Counted from the first letter of the stretch, positions 1-6,014 are shown. The stretch is 8,979 nucleotides of DNA from Planctomycetota bacterium (GCA_023429275.1 JAEYWB010000751.1:1-8979), one strand, 5' to 3'. Notes: generated from the letters alone by a model not told the origin. Made by a program: numbers and translations.

Positions 1-503
1 TGCCTGGGCAGCATCGTCAGCGACAGCTCCCAGACGACGCCGCGCTCCGGGTCGTTGAAGCTGTGGAACTCGTCCATCACGACGGCGGCGACATCCTCGA
101 AGTTGTTGAACTCCTCGGCGTTCAGAAGTCTGTTGAGAAGAATCTCCGCGACGACCACGAGAATCCGCGCCTGCGGATTGACGCGGCGGTTGCCGGTCAC
201 GAGCCCGACGTCGTCCCGCGAGAACCCCCACCGCTCGGCGGCGTCCTGCATCTCCCGGAACTTCTGCTCGGTCAGCGCGATCAGCGGTGTCGTGTAGTAG
301 GCGACCTTGCCGGTGTGCAGGGCCTCGAACAGGGCCGCCTCGGCGATCAGCGTCTTCCCCGTGCCGGTCGGCGCACAGACCAGCACCCCCTCTTCCGACG
401 TGTACCAGGCAAGGAGAGCCTCCTCCTGGATCGGGTAGGGGGCGTACGGAAGCTGCTCGAGATAGCGGGCAGCGAGATCGTCGCGTGAGAGCGATTCGGG
501 CAT
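1..503 (-). CDS. Ski2-like DEAD/DEAH-box helicase, N-terminal part (partial at window edge)
   Basis: Superfamily 2 helicase that would couple ATP hydrolysis to unwinding of RNA or DNA; Ski2-like members usually act on RNA in the cytoplasm, but the substrate here is unknown. The reading frame is open from an ATG at 503 to the left edge and gives 167 residues. Visible in order: a Q-motif-like YPIQEEAL (23-30), Walker A APTGTGKT (44-51), motif Ia [11 protein letters not shown] (71-81), a VTGNRRVNP stretch (102-110), an Ic-like [12 protein letters not shown] (116-127) and motif II DEFH (144-147). The second RecA domain (motifs IV-VI) and any C-terminal part lie outside the window. No good Shine-Dalgarno precedes the ATG; an in-frame TTG at 572 is an alternative start. 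The gene follows the receiver-ATPase gene in the same direction with a 96-nt gap, so they could be co-transcribed. The helicase call is firm; the subfamily is likely. Confidence 0.9.
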   Translation of the reverse strand, partial: MPESLSRDDLAARYLEQLPYAPYPIQEEALLAWYTSEEGVLVCAPTGTGKTLIAEAALFEALHTGKVAYYTTPLIALTEQKFREMQDAAERWGFSRDDVGLVTGNRRVNPQARILVVVAEILLNRLLNAEEFNNFEDVAAVVMDEFHSFNDPERGVVWELSLTMLPR

Positions 504-599
504 CGGGTCGTCCGGGAAAAGGGGCGACCGGATTGTAGAGGCAGAATCGTCAGGCCCTAGGGACTCGGACAACGGTCCACCGGCGATGCGCGCCAGGCC

Positions 600-1565
600 T
601 CAGATTCCAAGCGATGGAGGCGGGCCTGCCTGGGCGGCCCCCGAATCGGTCGCTCCGACCGCATCCCGACATTTCGCCGCGGGATGACGGGCCCGCTTCG
701 AGAAGCGGACTTCGTTCCCGGCCTCATTGAAGGTGAGCGTGTCCATGAACGAGCGGATCAGCAGGAGCCCGCGCCCGCCGATTCGTTCGATGTCGATCGT
801 TTCCGCCCTGGCGAGGGCGGTGGCGACGTTGAAGCCCGGTCCCTCGTCACGGATCCGGAAGTCGACCTCCTCCGCCGAGATCATCATGGCGACGTACACC
901 CGCCGTTCCCGGTAGGGGTGCTCGCGGCGACGCTTCTCACCGAGCGTGTAGAAGACCCGCTCGTCTTCCTGACGAAGATCGGAGCTGAGCTCGAGATTGC
1001 CGTGGTTGATCGCGTTCGTCAGCGACTCGTGGAGCGCCAGGCAGACGTGGTTGATCTCGTTCCCCGGGAAAGGGGTCGCGACTTCAAGGTGATCGCGGAC
1101 GTAGTCCACGAACGGCCCGACGAGTTCCAGATCGTTCTCGATCGAGAACCGGAGGTCCTGATGAAAGATCGACCCCATCAACCGGCGGCGTGCGGCATTG
1201 CGGCGTGAACGACGCAGGACGTTGTCGACGGCATCCAGGAGGTCGTTGCCGACGTCGCCGTGCGGGATGAAGTGTGTTTCACCGGTATGGATCGTCCGCA
1301 GGACCATTTCCTCGGGACGATGACCGGTCATCAGGACGACGGGAATCCCGTCATTCTCGGAGCCGAGCGCTTCGAGAAGATCCAGGCCGCGATGGTGTGG
1401 CAGGTGAGCGAGGACCGTCTCCGGACGCGCCCGGCGGACGGAGGCCATTGCCGCTGCAATATCGCCGCACATCTCGACATCGAGCTCGGGCCAGCGCTCC
1501 CGCAGAAGAGCGTGGAGGACGAGCTGCTCGACGGGCGACTCTTCGATGACGACGACGCGCGGCAT
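600..1565 (-). CDS. Degenerate receiver domain fused to RsbW-type HATPase (anti-sigma-like regulator)
   Basis: A cytoplasmic regulator of 321 residues from the ATG at 1565; an in-frame TTG at 1574 would add three residues. Residues 1-118 have the receiver fold pattern: MPRVVVIEESP, PETVLAHLPHHRGLDLLEAL (48-67), PVVLMTGH (75-82) and THFIPHGD (97-104). The usual phospho-acceptor Asp aligns with His54, the acidic pair is Glu8-Glu9, and the conserved Lys before Pro is absent (IPH), so phosphorylation is unlikely. Residues 130-291 form an HATPase_c_2 domain like RsbW/SpoIIAB: N box CLALHESLTNAINHGN (175-190, with E180, N184 and N187), G1 box DEGPGFN (240-246) and G2 box GGRGLLLIRSFMD (263-275). 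These ATP-binding residues are intact. The tail after 291 is low-complexity. In this family the ATPase usually acts as an anti-sigma or partner-switching kinase; no sigma factor or STAS antagonist is encoded here, so the target is unknown. Confidence 0.88.
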   Translation of the reverse strand: MPRVVVIEESPVEQLVLHALLRERWPELDVEMCGDIAAAMASVRRARPETVLAHLPHHRGLDLLEALGSENDGIPVVLMTGHRPEEMVLRTIHTGETHFIPHGDVGNDLLDAVDNVLRRSRRNAARRRLMGSIFHQDLRFSIENDLELVGPFVDYVRDHLEVATPFPGNEINHVCLALHESLTNAINHGNLELSSDLRQEDERVFYTLGEKRRREHPYRERRVYVAMMISAEEVDFRIRDEGPGFNVATALARAETIDIERIGGRGLLLIRSFMDTLTFNEAGNEVRFSKRARHPAAKCRDAVGATDSGAAQAGPPPSLGI

Positions 1566-1801
1566 GGGAATCAACCGAACGGTTGGGGAGAAAGGCAGCG
1601 GCCGTACGCCTCGGAGGTGGCAGACGGATCGGCCCCCAAACGCTACGTCAGGAACGCAAAGGGAGATTTCCGGAACCGCCGAGTCTCATTTTGCTGCAGT
1701 GAATTGCCATCCTGGCGGACGTCAACGTGCCGGTTGTAGCGACGATACCGGAGCGATTCTTTCGGTTTTTCGCGACGCCGGCTTGCTCCCAGGGCCTCGC
1801 C

Positions 1802-1849
1802 CAGGCCGAACGTCACCCAGGCCGAACGTCACCGGGGCCGAACGTCACC
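1802..1849. repeat. Three-copy 16-nt tandem direct repeat
   Basis: The unit CAGGCCGAACGTCACC occurs at 1802-1817 and 1818-1833 without a mismatch. A third copy at 1834-1849 differs only in its first two bases (GG for CA). The shared core GGCCGAACGTCACC therefore recurs at an exact 16-nt period. It lies 117-165 nt upstream of the EF-hand start and 237-284 nt upstream of the receiver-ATPase start. Repeated sites at fixed spacing can be regulator-binding sites, but 16 nt is not a whole number of helical turns, and slippage-born minisatellite DNA is an equal possibility. Confidence 0.85.
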
Positions 1850-1954
1850 CGGACCGGGTCAGGTTCCGTGCCGGAGAATAGTCATCCCCCGCCGCGCATT
1901 GTTCCTGCGGTCGCACTCAGATTCACGATCGGAGGGAGTGCGCCGCATTCATCT

Positions 1955-1958
1955 GGAG
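1955..1958 (+). promoter_or_regulatory. Ribosome binding site of the EF-hand gene
   Basis: GGAG lies 8 nt before the ATG at 1967. It supports that start over the longer in-frame extension to 1727, because the sequence right after this ATG encodes a well-formed signal peptide. Confidence 0.65.
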
Positions 1959-1966
1959 CGAGAACG

Positions 1967-2251
1967 ATGTCGAAATGGGTTGTTGCAGTTCTGGGCGTGG
2001 CCCTCGTGGGCTCGTCCGTCAGCATTCAGGGGGCTGTCGGGGCCGAGGAGAAGAAAAAGCCGGAACCTGAAGAAGTCTTCAAGAGACGGGACAAGAACTC
2101 GGACGGCTTCCTCACCTGGGAGGAATTCAAGGGGAAGGTCGAAGGGGAGAAAGAGGCCGCCGCCAAGAAGCAGTTCGAGGCGAAGGACGCCAACAAGGAT
2201 ATGAAGCTCTCGCTCGAAGAGTTCAAGGCGAAGGTCAAGAAGGCCAAGTAG
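1967..2251 (+). CDS. Small secreted EF-hand protein
   Basis: A 94-residue protein predicted to be exported and to bind calcium. Residues 1-26 look like a Sec signal peptide: Lys3, a hydrophobic stretch WVVAVLGVALVGSSVSI, and a probable cut after AVGA before EEKKK. Two EF-hand loops follow. Loop 1 is DKNSDGFLTWEE (42-53), with D, N, D, G, T and E in the canonical coordinating positions. Loop 2 is DANKDMKLSLEE (74-85), which keeps D, N, D, S and E but has Met79 where Gly normally sits. The mature protein is rich in Lys and Glu and has no other domain. The ATG at 1967 is chosen for its ribosome binding site and signal peptide. The gene converges on the PfkB kinase gene, and a strong inverted repeat follows 20 nt after the stop. 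Small secreted EF-hand proteins are common in planctomycetes; their role (calcium buffering or envelope binding) is not known. Confidence 0.9.
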   Translation: MSKWVVAVLGVALVGSSVSIQGAVGAEEKKKPEPEEVFKRRDKNSDGFLTWEEFKGKVEGEKEAAAKKQFEAKDANKDMKLSLEEFKAKVKKAK

Positions 2252-2271
2252 TGGTCGCGGCCGGCCAGCTT

Positions 2272-2317
2272 GCCCGTAGAACGACCTAAACAGTTCCTGA
2301 AGAGTCGTTCTACGGGC
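2272..2317. terminator. Perfect 14-bp inverted repeat between convergent genes, likely bidirectional terminator
   Basis: The left arm GCCCGTAGAACGAC (2272-2285) and right arm GTCGTTCTACGGGC (2304-2317) pair without a mismatch around an 18-nt loop. The element starts 20 nt after the EF-hand stop. Its right arm covers the last codons and the TAG stop (2310-2312) of the leftward kinase gene, so it lies at the 3' end of both transcripts. Neither side has a U tract, so it is not a textbook intrinsic terminator. It may still terminate transcription or protect 3' ends in both directions. Confidence 0.7.
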
Positions 2318-3296
2318 CTGCGACCGGACGGATCTCGAGCGGATGAGCCTCGACGAACTCTTCCAGCTCGGTTTGACAGAAGACGCCGGTCGTCGCCCCC
2401 ATCGAGCGGACACAGCTCGCCCCCATCGCCGCCCCGTACGGAAGAGACTTGAGAACGTCCGCATTCTCCCGCGGCGATTTCAGCAGACCGTAGATCAACC
2501 CGGCGATGAAGGCGTCTCCTCCCCCTGTTCCGTCGACCTGCTCGACCGGGTAGGCAGCCGCCTCATGGACCAGGCCCCCCTGGGCAATGAGCGCCCCGCA
2601 GCGGCCCCGTGTCAGGATCGTCGTCCGCGCTCCCATCTCCCGGAGCGTCGCGAGCTGCCGCAGCGGATCGGTTTCGCCGGTAATCAGCCGGGCCTCGTCG
2701 CCGTTCGGCAGGAAGAAATCGGTGTGCGGCAACACCGGAGCCAGCATCCGGGAAGCGTTCTGCTCCTCCGCCTCGCCGATCACGACGTCGAGGACGGTCC
2801 AGACTCCCAGTTCACGGGCTCTCCGGAAGAGCCGTGCGACATTCTCACCCGACAGGGCCGGATTGAGGATGAATCCGCCGACGTACAGGGCGCGGCAACG
2901 CTTCAGGAGCTCGTCGCTCACTTCGAGCCCCGTCAGCTCGGCGTTCGCTCCGACGGTGTGAATGAACCGCCGGTCCTCCCCCTGGACGTTGACGATCAGC
3001 GTCCCGGAGGTCTGAGCGGTCCGGGAAACGACGAGGTTCTCGCAATCGACCCGCTTTTCTTCGAGGAACTCGCGGCAGAACCGCCCGAGAACATCCTCCC
3101 CCACCCGGCCGACGATCGACACCGTGAGATCCAGCTTGGCGAGGTCGACCGCCGTGTTCGCCGCCGACCCGCCGATCGTCAGCTCAAGCCGCGGCGTGGT
3201 GACGAGCCCCCCCGAGGGAGGAAGCAGGGGAATCGGAGCACAGACATGGTCGGCGACGATCAATCCGACACAAACGACGTCGACTGCCGAAGACAT
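2310..3296 (-). CDS. PfkB-family carbohydrate kinase (ribokinase-like), substrate unknown
   Basis: A cytoplasmic ATP-dependent kinase that would phosphorylate a sugar, nucleoside or related alcohol. The ATG at 3296 gives 328 residues, normal for the family, and starts right at the first beta strand (DVVCVGLIVADHV). The frame stays open to 3380, but that 28-residue extension is Arg/Pro/Ser-rich and would code through a leader hairpin, so I reject it. Seen: the N-terminal signature GGSAANTAVDLAKL (42-55), VGRVGEDVLGRF (62-73), the NGDEARLITG segment (198-207) near the nucleotide site, ILTRGRCGALI (227-237) and the C-terminal signature DGTGGGDAFIAGL (255-267), with Asp261 as the expected catalytic base. 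The anion-hole motif is GGGD rather than the usual GAGD. Ribokinase, fructokinase and adenosine kinase all share these motifs, so the substrate cannot be assigned. No sugar transporter or regulator lies next to it. Confidence 0.92.
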   Translation of the reverse strand: MSSAVDVVCVGLIVADHVCAPIPLLPPSGGLVTTPRLELTIGGSAANTAVDLAKLDLTVSIVGRVGEDVLGRFCREFLEEKRVDCENLVVSRTAQTSGTLIVNVQGEDRRFIHTVGANAELTGLEVSDELLKRCRALYVGGFILNPALSGENVARLFRRARELGVWTVLDVVIGEAEEQNASRMLAPVLPHTDFFLPNGDEARLITGETDPLRQLATLREMGARTTILTRGRCGALIAQGGLVHEAAAYPVEQVDGTGGGDAFIAGLIYGLLKSPRENADVLKSLPYGAAMGASCVRSMGATTGVFCQTELEEFVEAHPLEIRPVAGP

Positions 3297-3341
3297 GCCG
3301 TGACGACCTGCACTGGAATGGGAGTAGGGGAGCGGCGCGAA

Positions 3342-3365
3342 CCTGCGGGAGATGGCTCCCGCAGG
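3342..3365. promoter_or_regulatory. Strong leader hairpin upstream of the kinase gene
   Basis: CCTGCGGGAG (3342-3351) and CTCCCGCAGG (3356-3365) form a perfect 10-bp GC-rich stem with a 4-nt loop. Its near edge is 45 nt upstream of the kinase ATG at 3296, inside the likely 5' untranslated leader. No U tract follows on either strand. It may affect leader RNA stability or act as a weak terminator or protein site; which one cannot be told from sequence. Confidence 0.6.
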
Positions 3366-3509
3366 CAAAGTTCGACGCAAGGTACACGGCCGAACCGCTG
3401 GGATGAAGCGACGGAGGAAGTCGTCAACGGCGGGGACTCCCGATGACTGGCGCGAGGAAGCGACATCACGTCAGTCCGGTTATCCCGCAACCCGCTGGAT
3501 CGTCGAGAT

Positions 3510-3541
3510 AGTCCGCCAGGCCGCACAGGCGGCAGCGGACT
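3510..3541. repeat. Nested inverted repeat
   Basis: AGTCCGC (3510-3516) pairs with GCGGACT (3535-3541). Inside it, CCGC (3521-3524) pairs with GCGG (3529-3532) around the 4-nt loop ACAG. This is the first member of the stem-loop run at 3510-3698. Confidence 0.5.
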
Positions 3542-3543
3542 CG

Positions 3544-3595
3544 TGCTGTCTCCCGGCAGGTGCGACTTGACGACGTGACGCGTTACGAGACAGCA
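3544..3595. repeat. 9-bp perfect inverted repeat with a 34-nt spacer
   Basis: TGCTGTCTC (3544-3552) and GAGACAGCA (3587-3595) are exact reverse complements. The spacer contains CGTGACGCGTTACG, itself close to palindromic around ACGCGT. The element starts 2 nt after the nested repeat that ends at 3541 and stops 4 nt before the next inverted repeat. Confidence 0.55.
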
Positions 3596-3599
3596 GCGG

Positions 3600-3637
3600 T
3601 CGCCAGCCACGCTTCCGCTTGAAAGCACGGCTGGCGA
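3600..3637. repeat. Imperfect 14-bp inverted repeat, REP-like in form
   Basis: TCGCCAGCCACGCT (3600-3613) matches the reverse complement of AGCACGGCTGGCGA (3624-3637) at 12 of 14 positions, with the outer 9 bp perfect and a 10-nt loop. An extragenic, GC-rich imperfect hairpin of this size resembles bacterial REP-type elements. Only one copy lies in the window, so dispersal through the genome is a guess. Confidence 0.55.
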
Positions 3638-4178
3638 GTCGCGGAATACACCAGCAATCCGGCTGGAATCAACGAGACGAGGCGGCCACGATGCCTCGCT
3701 CCAATGGTTGACCTCGCGAGCGATCAGCGAGAACTCGGAGACAGGCATCAACTCACCGCGCGAATTCACGCAAAGCGTGCGGCATGGGGTTCCTTCGACC
3801 AGAAACCCCTAAGCCTGGCTCCACTCTCTCAAGCTGTCCAACCGCGGTGGCGTCGACCGACGCAGCAACACCAAGGTACCAACATGCATAGGCTCTATCC
3901 CGACTGCGCAGCGTGATAACTAGCTCGGGAGGAATCCGGGCCGTTGGATGAAGAACGACGCTCTTCGGTCAATTGTGCATGCGATAGAGTGGCAATAGCT
4001 TGCTGTTGTCAGTTAGTCGTGAGTATCATCCTCTTTCTCTTGAAGCCCATCCTGTTGAGTGATCGCAAACTGGCGACCTCATCCACTTGTTCCCAAGCCT
4101 CGATTCTTTCGCCGCGTTCGAAAAGGCGGTATCGCTCATTCGAATCGAAGATCGAGCAGTTGCCTCGGGGTCTTAACA

Positions 4179-5087
4179 GTGGCCACCACCTGGATCTATC
4201 GACGAGGAGAGGAATCGGGCGGCCCGGTTCGTTTCCGCGAGATGGTGCAGCTCGTTCGGGCAGAAGTGCTGTGCGCCGACGACCTCGTCAAGGCCGACTG
4301 GGAAGAGACCTGGAAGCCTGCCGCGACCGTGGTCGGCTTGTTCAAGATGGCCGGGCGCGAAGACGTCCTGGCCCGCTGGGAGGCTGAAAAAGCCTTGGCC
4401 GAGGAGGAGGCAGCCCGCGCAGCGCAAGCGGCCGTCGATCAGTCCACGGAGATCTCCTCGTCGCCTGCCGAGTGCCCCCTCGTCCTCGCCACGTCAGATG
4501 ACCTCGACCTGCTTCTCGGAGGGGCCGGCTCCACTGCGAATCGTGCTGAAACGACTGCGGCAATCCGGGATCTCCCGGATAGCGAATTGGATTCAGTTCA
4601 GGTAGCACACACATTAAACGACACATCAACAAGTTGTAATGACGTTGGAGAGAAACGTCGCTCGCTTAACAGACATAGCTTACCCGGAGATCCATCCGTA
4701 ACATCCCGGATACAGGCGACGATTGAAGCGGCTGTTGAAGAAGCGGATGTCAAAGGGGAGGGGCGAGAAAGAGCCTGTCGGCCATCGCTTTGGCAGCGGT
4801 TCCGCCACGTGGACGTTAATGGGACGGGGACCAGCGCATTTCGCTGGGGAGCGGCCCTGCTCTTCGCCAATATTGTGGCAGTCTCCATCCTCTCCTGGTC
4901 GGAGCTTCAATCGCAGCGATTTCCGGAAAGAGCCGGATCACCGGCCGGACTGCAGGTGTTCCCCTTCTGGGGACCTTGCTCCTCTCGTGAGTACACATTC
5001 CTGTTGATCGATGTGGCTGTTCTCGCCGGATTCTGTGGCTACCTCGCGGCACGACACGTTCAACGGCGTGTCACCGAGTCGCCATAG
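4179..5087 (+). CDS. GYF_2 (DUF4339) domain protein with two C-terminal membrane helices
   Basis: A 302-residue membrane protein of unknown role. Residues 4-60 match the GYF_2 domain, which usually binds peptides: TWIYRRGEESGGPVRFREMVQLVRAEVLCADDLVKAD and then W45-KPAATVVGLF (45-55), with the Trp-x-Tyr start, the Gly-Pro at 15-16 and the late Trp-x-Pro-Ala. A charged Ala/Glu-rich stretch (61-86) could be a short coiled coil. A linker of about 130 residues without recognisable fold leads to two helices, FRWGAALLFANIVAVSILSWS (221-241) and YTFLLIDVAVLAGFCGYLAAR (272-292). The start is GTG at 4179, with GGGG 8 nt upstream, because the domain begins immediately after it. The frame is open to a GTG at 4059, but those 40 residues look non-coding. 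The linker around 4600-4690 uses A/T-ending codons (TTA, ACA, TCA, AGT, AGA) unlike its neighbours. GYF_2 membrane proteins are frequent in planctomycetes. Confidence 0.82.
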   Translation: MATTWIYRRGEESGGPVRFREMVQLVRAEVLCADDLVKADWEETWKPAATVVGLFKMAGREDVLARWEAEKALAEEEAARAAQAAVDQSTEISSSPAECPLVLATSDDLDLLLGGAGSTANRAETTAAIRDLPDSELDSVQVAHTLNDTSTSCNDVGEKRRSLNRHSLPGDPSVTSRIQATIEAAVEEADVKGEGRERACRPSLWQRFRHVDVNGTGTSAFRWGAALLFANIVAVSILSWSELQSQRFPERAGSPAGLQVFPFWGPCSSREYTFLLIDVAVLAGFCGYLAARHVQRRVTESP

Positions 5088-5140
5088 GGATCGGGCCCCC
5101 TGATAGGTCTGAATCACTGTTCGCAGAAAATGACTCGGTG
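5072..5140. terminator. Possible long-loop inverted repeat at the 3' end of the GYF_2 gene
   Basis: CACCGAGTC (5072-5080), inside the last codons of the GYF_2 gene, is the exact reverse complement of GACTCGGTG (5132-5140). Two G-T pairs extend the stem outward and one extends it inward. The loop is 51 nt and no U tract follows. It could fold at the end of the transcript and separate this gene from the DUF1559 genes, but a 9-bp match at this distance may be chance. Confidence 0.3.
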
Positions 5141-5222
5141 GTCACTCGACCGCCAGGGAAAGCCCCGGCCGCTCGCCTCGGATGAGACCCGGCCACCCAC
5201 TTCCCCCGAATGGGCCGCCTGA

Positions 5223-6014
5223 ATGCTGCCATCCCTTCGCTCCCCGAAGCTGCCATTCCGTGCCCGGATGGGCTCCGATTGTCGAATCGAGCTCGATCGA
5301 GTTCCTCGACAGACCACGACGGGTCGATTCGGGTTCTCGCTGATTGAGCTTCTGGTTGTCATTTCGATCCTGGGGCTACTGATGGCGATCGCCATCCCCG
5401 CGATCGGCCGCTCGCGCGAAGCCTCTCGCAATGCGCAATGCAAGAATCATCTTCGGCAGTTGGGAGTGGCACTGCAGAACCACACGAGCCAATCAGGGTT
5501 ATTCCCGAGGGATGGTGAGAATGGCTGGGGGTTTGGGGCGTTCCTGCTCCCGGCTCTCGGTGAGTCTGGACTGTTTGGCGCGATCGCCCCCCTCACGACG
5601 ATGATTCCGTCCGCCACCGTCGCCACTCCCGGAAAGACCGACGGCGTCATTGCCGTGTTTCTCTGTCCAACGCTGGCGGCGGAGGAGCGAATCGCCTCCG
5701 GCTTTGGACGGTCCGCCTATCGGGGCAACCGGGAGCTGTTCTTCAAGAAGACCAGGCCGACCGACGTCCACGATGGGGAGAGCGCCACGATCGCCTGTGG
5801 AGAGACCGACGCCGATCACGCGTGGGCTCTCCCCGGCCTGGGAACAGCGTCGGACCTGCCGAACAGCGGCGGGGCGTTCGGCAGCCGGCATGTCGGCGGG
5901 GCGAACTTCGTGATGTGCGACGGGTCGGTGCATTTCCTCGCCGAGACGATCGAGACCACGACGTTCACGGCCCTTTGTACGAAGGCGGCGCGGGACGTCG
6001 TCGGACAGTTCTGA
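5223..6014 (+). CDS. DUF1559 (SBP_bac_10) prepilin-like protein 1
   Basis: A pseudopilin-like, membrane-anchored envelope protein. It carries a type IV prepilin N-terminus: GRFG|FSLIELLVVISILGLLMAIAIP, with cleavage expected between Gly37 and Phe38, Glu42 at +5, and a hydrophobic helix at about 38-60. Next come the family's SREASRNAQCKNHLRQLGVALQNH region (64-87), a LCPT motif (147-150) and the C-terminal signature SRHVGGANFVMCDGSVHFL (221-239), with H223, the two Gly, Asn228 and the Asp-Gly pair at 233-234. At 263 residues it is on the short side for the family. The ATG at 5223 gives a 37-residue leader; an ATG at 5268 gives 22 residues and is equally plausible, since neither has a clear ribosome binding site. 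It lies 30 nt before a second DUF1559 gene. DUF1559 proteins occur in large families in planctomycetes, and their function is unsettled. Confidence 0.9.
   Translation: MLPSLRSPKLPFRARMGSDCRIELDRVPRQTTTGRFGFSLIELLVVISILGLLMAIAIPAIGRSREASRNAQCKNHLRQLGVALQNHTSQSGLFPRDGENGWGFGAFLLPALGESGLFGAIAPLTTMIPSATVATPGKTDGVIAVFLCPTLAAEERIASGFGRSAYRGNRELFFKKTRPTDVHDGESATIACGETDADHAWALPGLGTASDLPNSGGAFGSRHVGGANFVMCDGSVHFLAETIETTTFTALCTKAARDVVGQF

Larger units (their letters stand above)
1566..1966. other. Divergent intergenic region without a convincing gene
   Basis: This 401-base stretch separates the leftward receiver-ATPase gene from the rightward EF-hand gene, so it should carry both promoters. I could not find a good pair of sigma-70 boxes. 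Short open frames cross it, but their translations are Arg/Pro-rich and lack domain patterns. One such frame runs from 1727 in phase with the EF-hand gene, but it only reads through the tandem repeat at 1802-1849 before reaching the signal peptide. The repeat is the one ordered element seen. Confidence 0.6.
3297..4178. other. Long gene-free region rich in inverted repeats
   Basis: These 882 bases between the divergent kinase and GYF_2 genes hold no convincing gene. The longest frames are 3260-3769 (-), 3704-3916 (+) and 3944-4387 (+). All translate to Arg/Ser/Pro-rich sequence with no domain pattern, and the first and last run into real genes in other frames. Structured DNA is frequent: a 10-bp hairpin at 3342-3365, then inverted repeats at 3510-3541, 3544-3595, 3600-3637, 3651-3666 (CCAGC/GCTGG), 3678-3698 (CGAGGC/GCCTCG) and 3786-3809 (GGGGTT/AACCCC). 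From about 3960 to 4170 the sequence is visibly more A/T-rich than the flanks. Promoters for both genes must lie here, but I see no clear -35/-10 pair. No tRNA T-arm was found. Confidence 0.6.

Noticed and set aside
1727..1966. In-frame upstream extension of the EF-hand protein
   Set aside because: It reads through the 16-nt tandem repeat and would place the signal peptide 80 residues inside the protein. The ATG at 1967 has a ribosome binding site.
2343..3446. 367-codon open frame on the + strand opposite the PfkB kinase gene
   Set aside because: It is a shadow frame in GC-rich coding DNA: Arg/Pro/Gln-rich, with no domain pattern, while the opposite strand encodes a complete kinase with both signatures.
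3260..3769. 169-codon open frame on the - strand across the gene-free region
   Set aside because: Its composition is Ser/Arg/Pro-rich with no motif, it crosses several hairpins and overlaps the kinase start in another frame. No ribosome binding site or family match was recognised.
3786..3809. GGGGTT/AACCCC pairing considered as part of a tRNA gene
   Set aside because: No T-arm consensus, acceptor stem or anticodon arm could be assembled around it.
3704..3916. 70-codon + strand frame
   Set aside because: Low-complexity basic translation, no recognisable start signal and no homologue I know.
4059..4178. In-frame 40-codon N-terminal extension of the GYF_2 protein
   Set aside because: The extension is basic and unlike the start of this family, and the GYF_2 domain begins right after the GTG at 4179. 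It cannot be fully excluded.
3944..4387. 147-codon + strand frame overlapping the GYF_2 gene
   Set aside because: It overlaps the well-supported GYF_2 domain in another frame, and its second half is Arg/Gly-rich shadow sequence.
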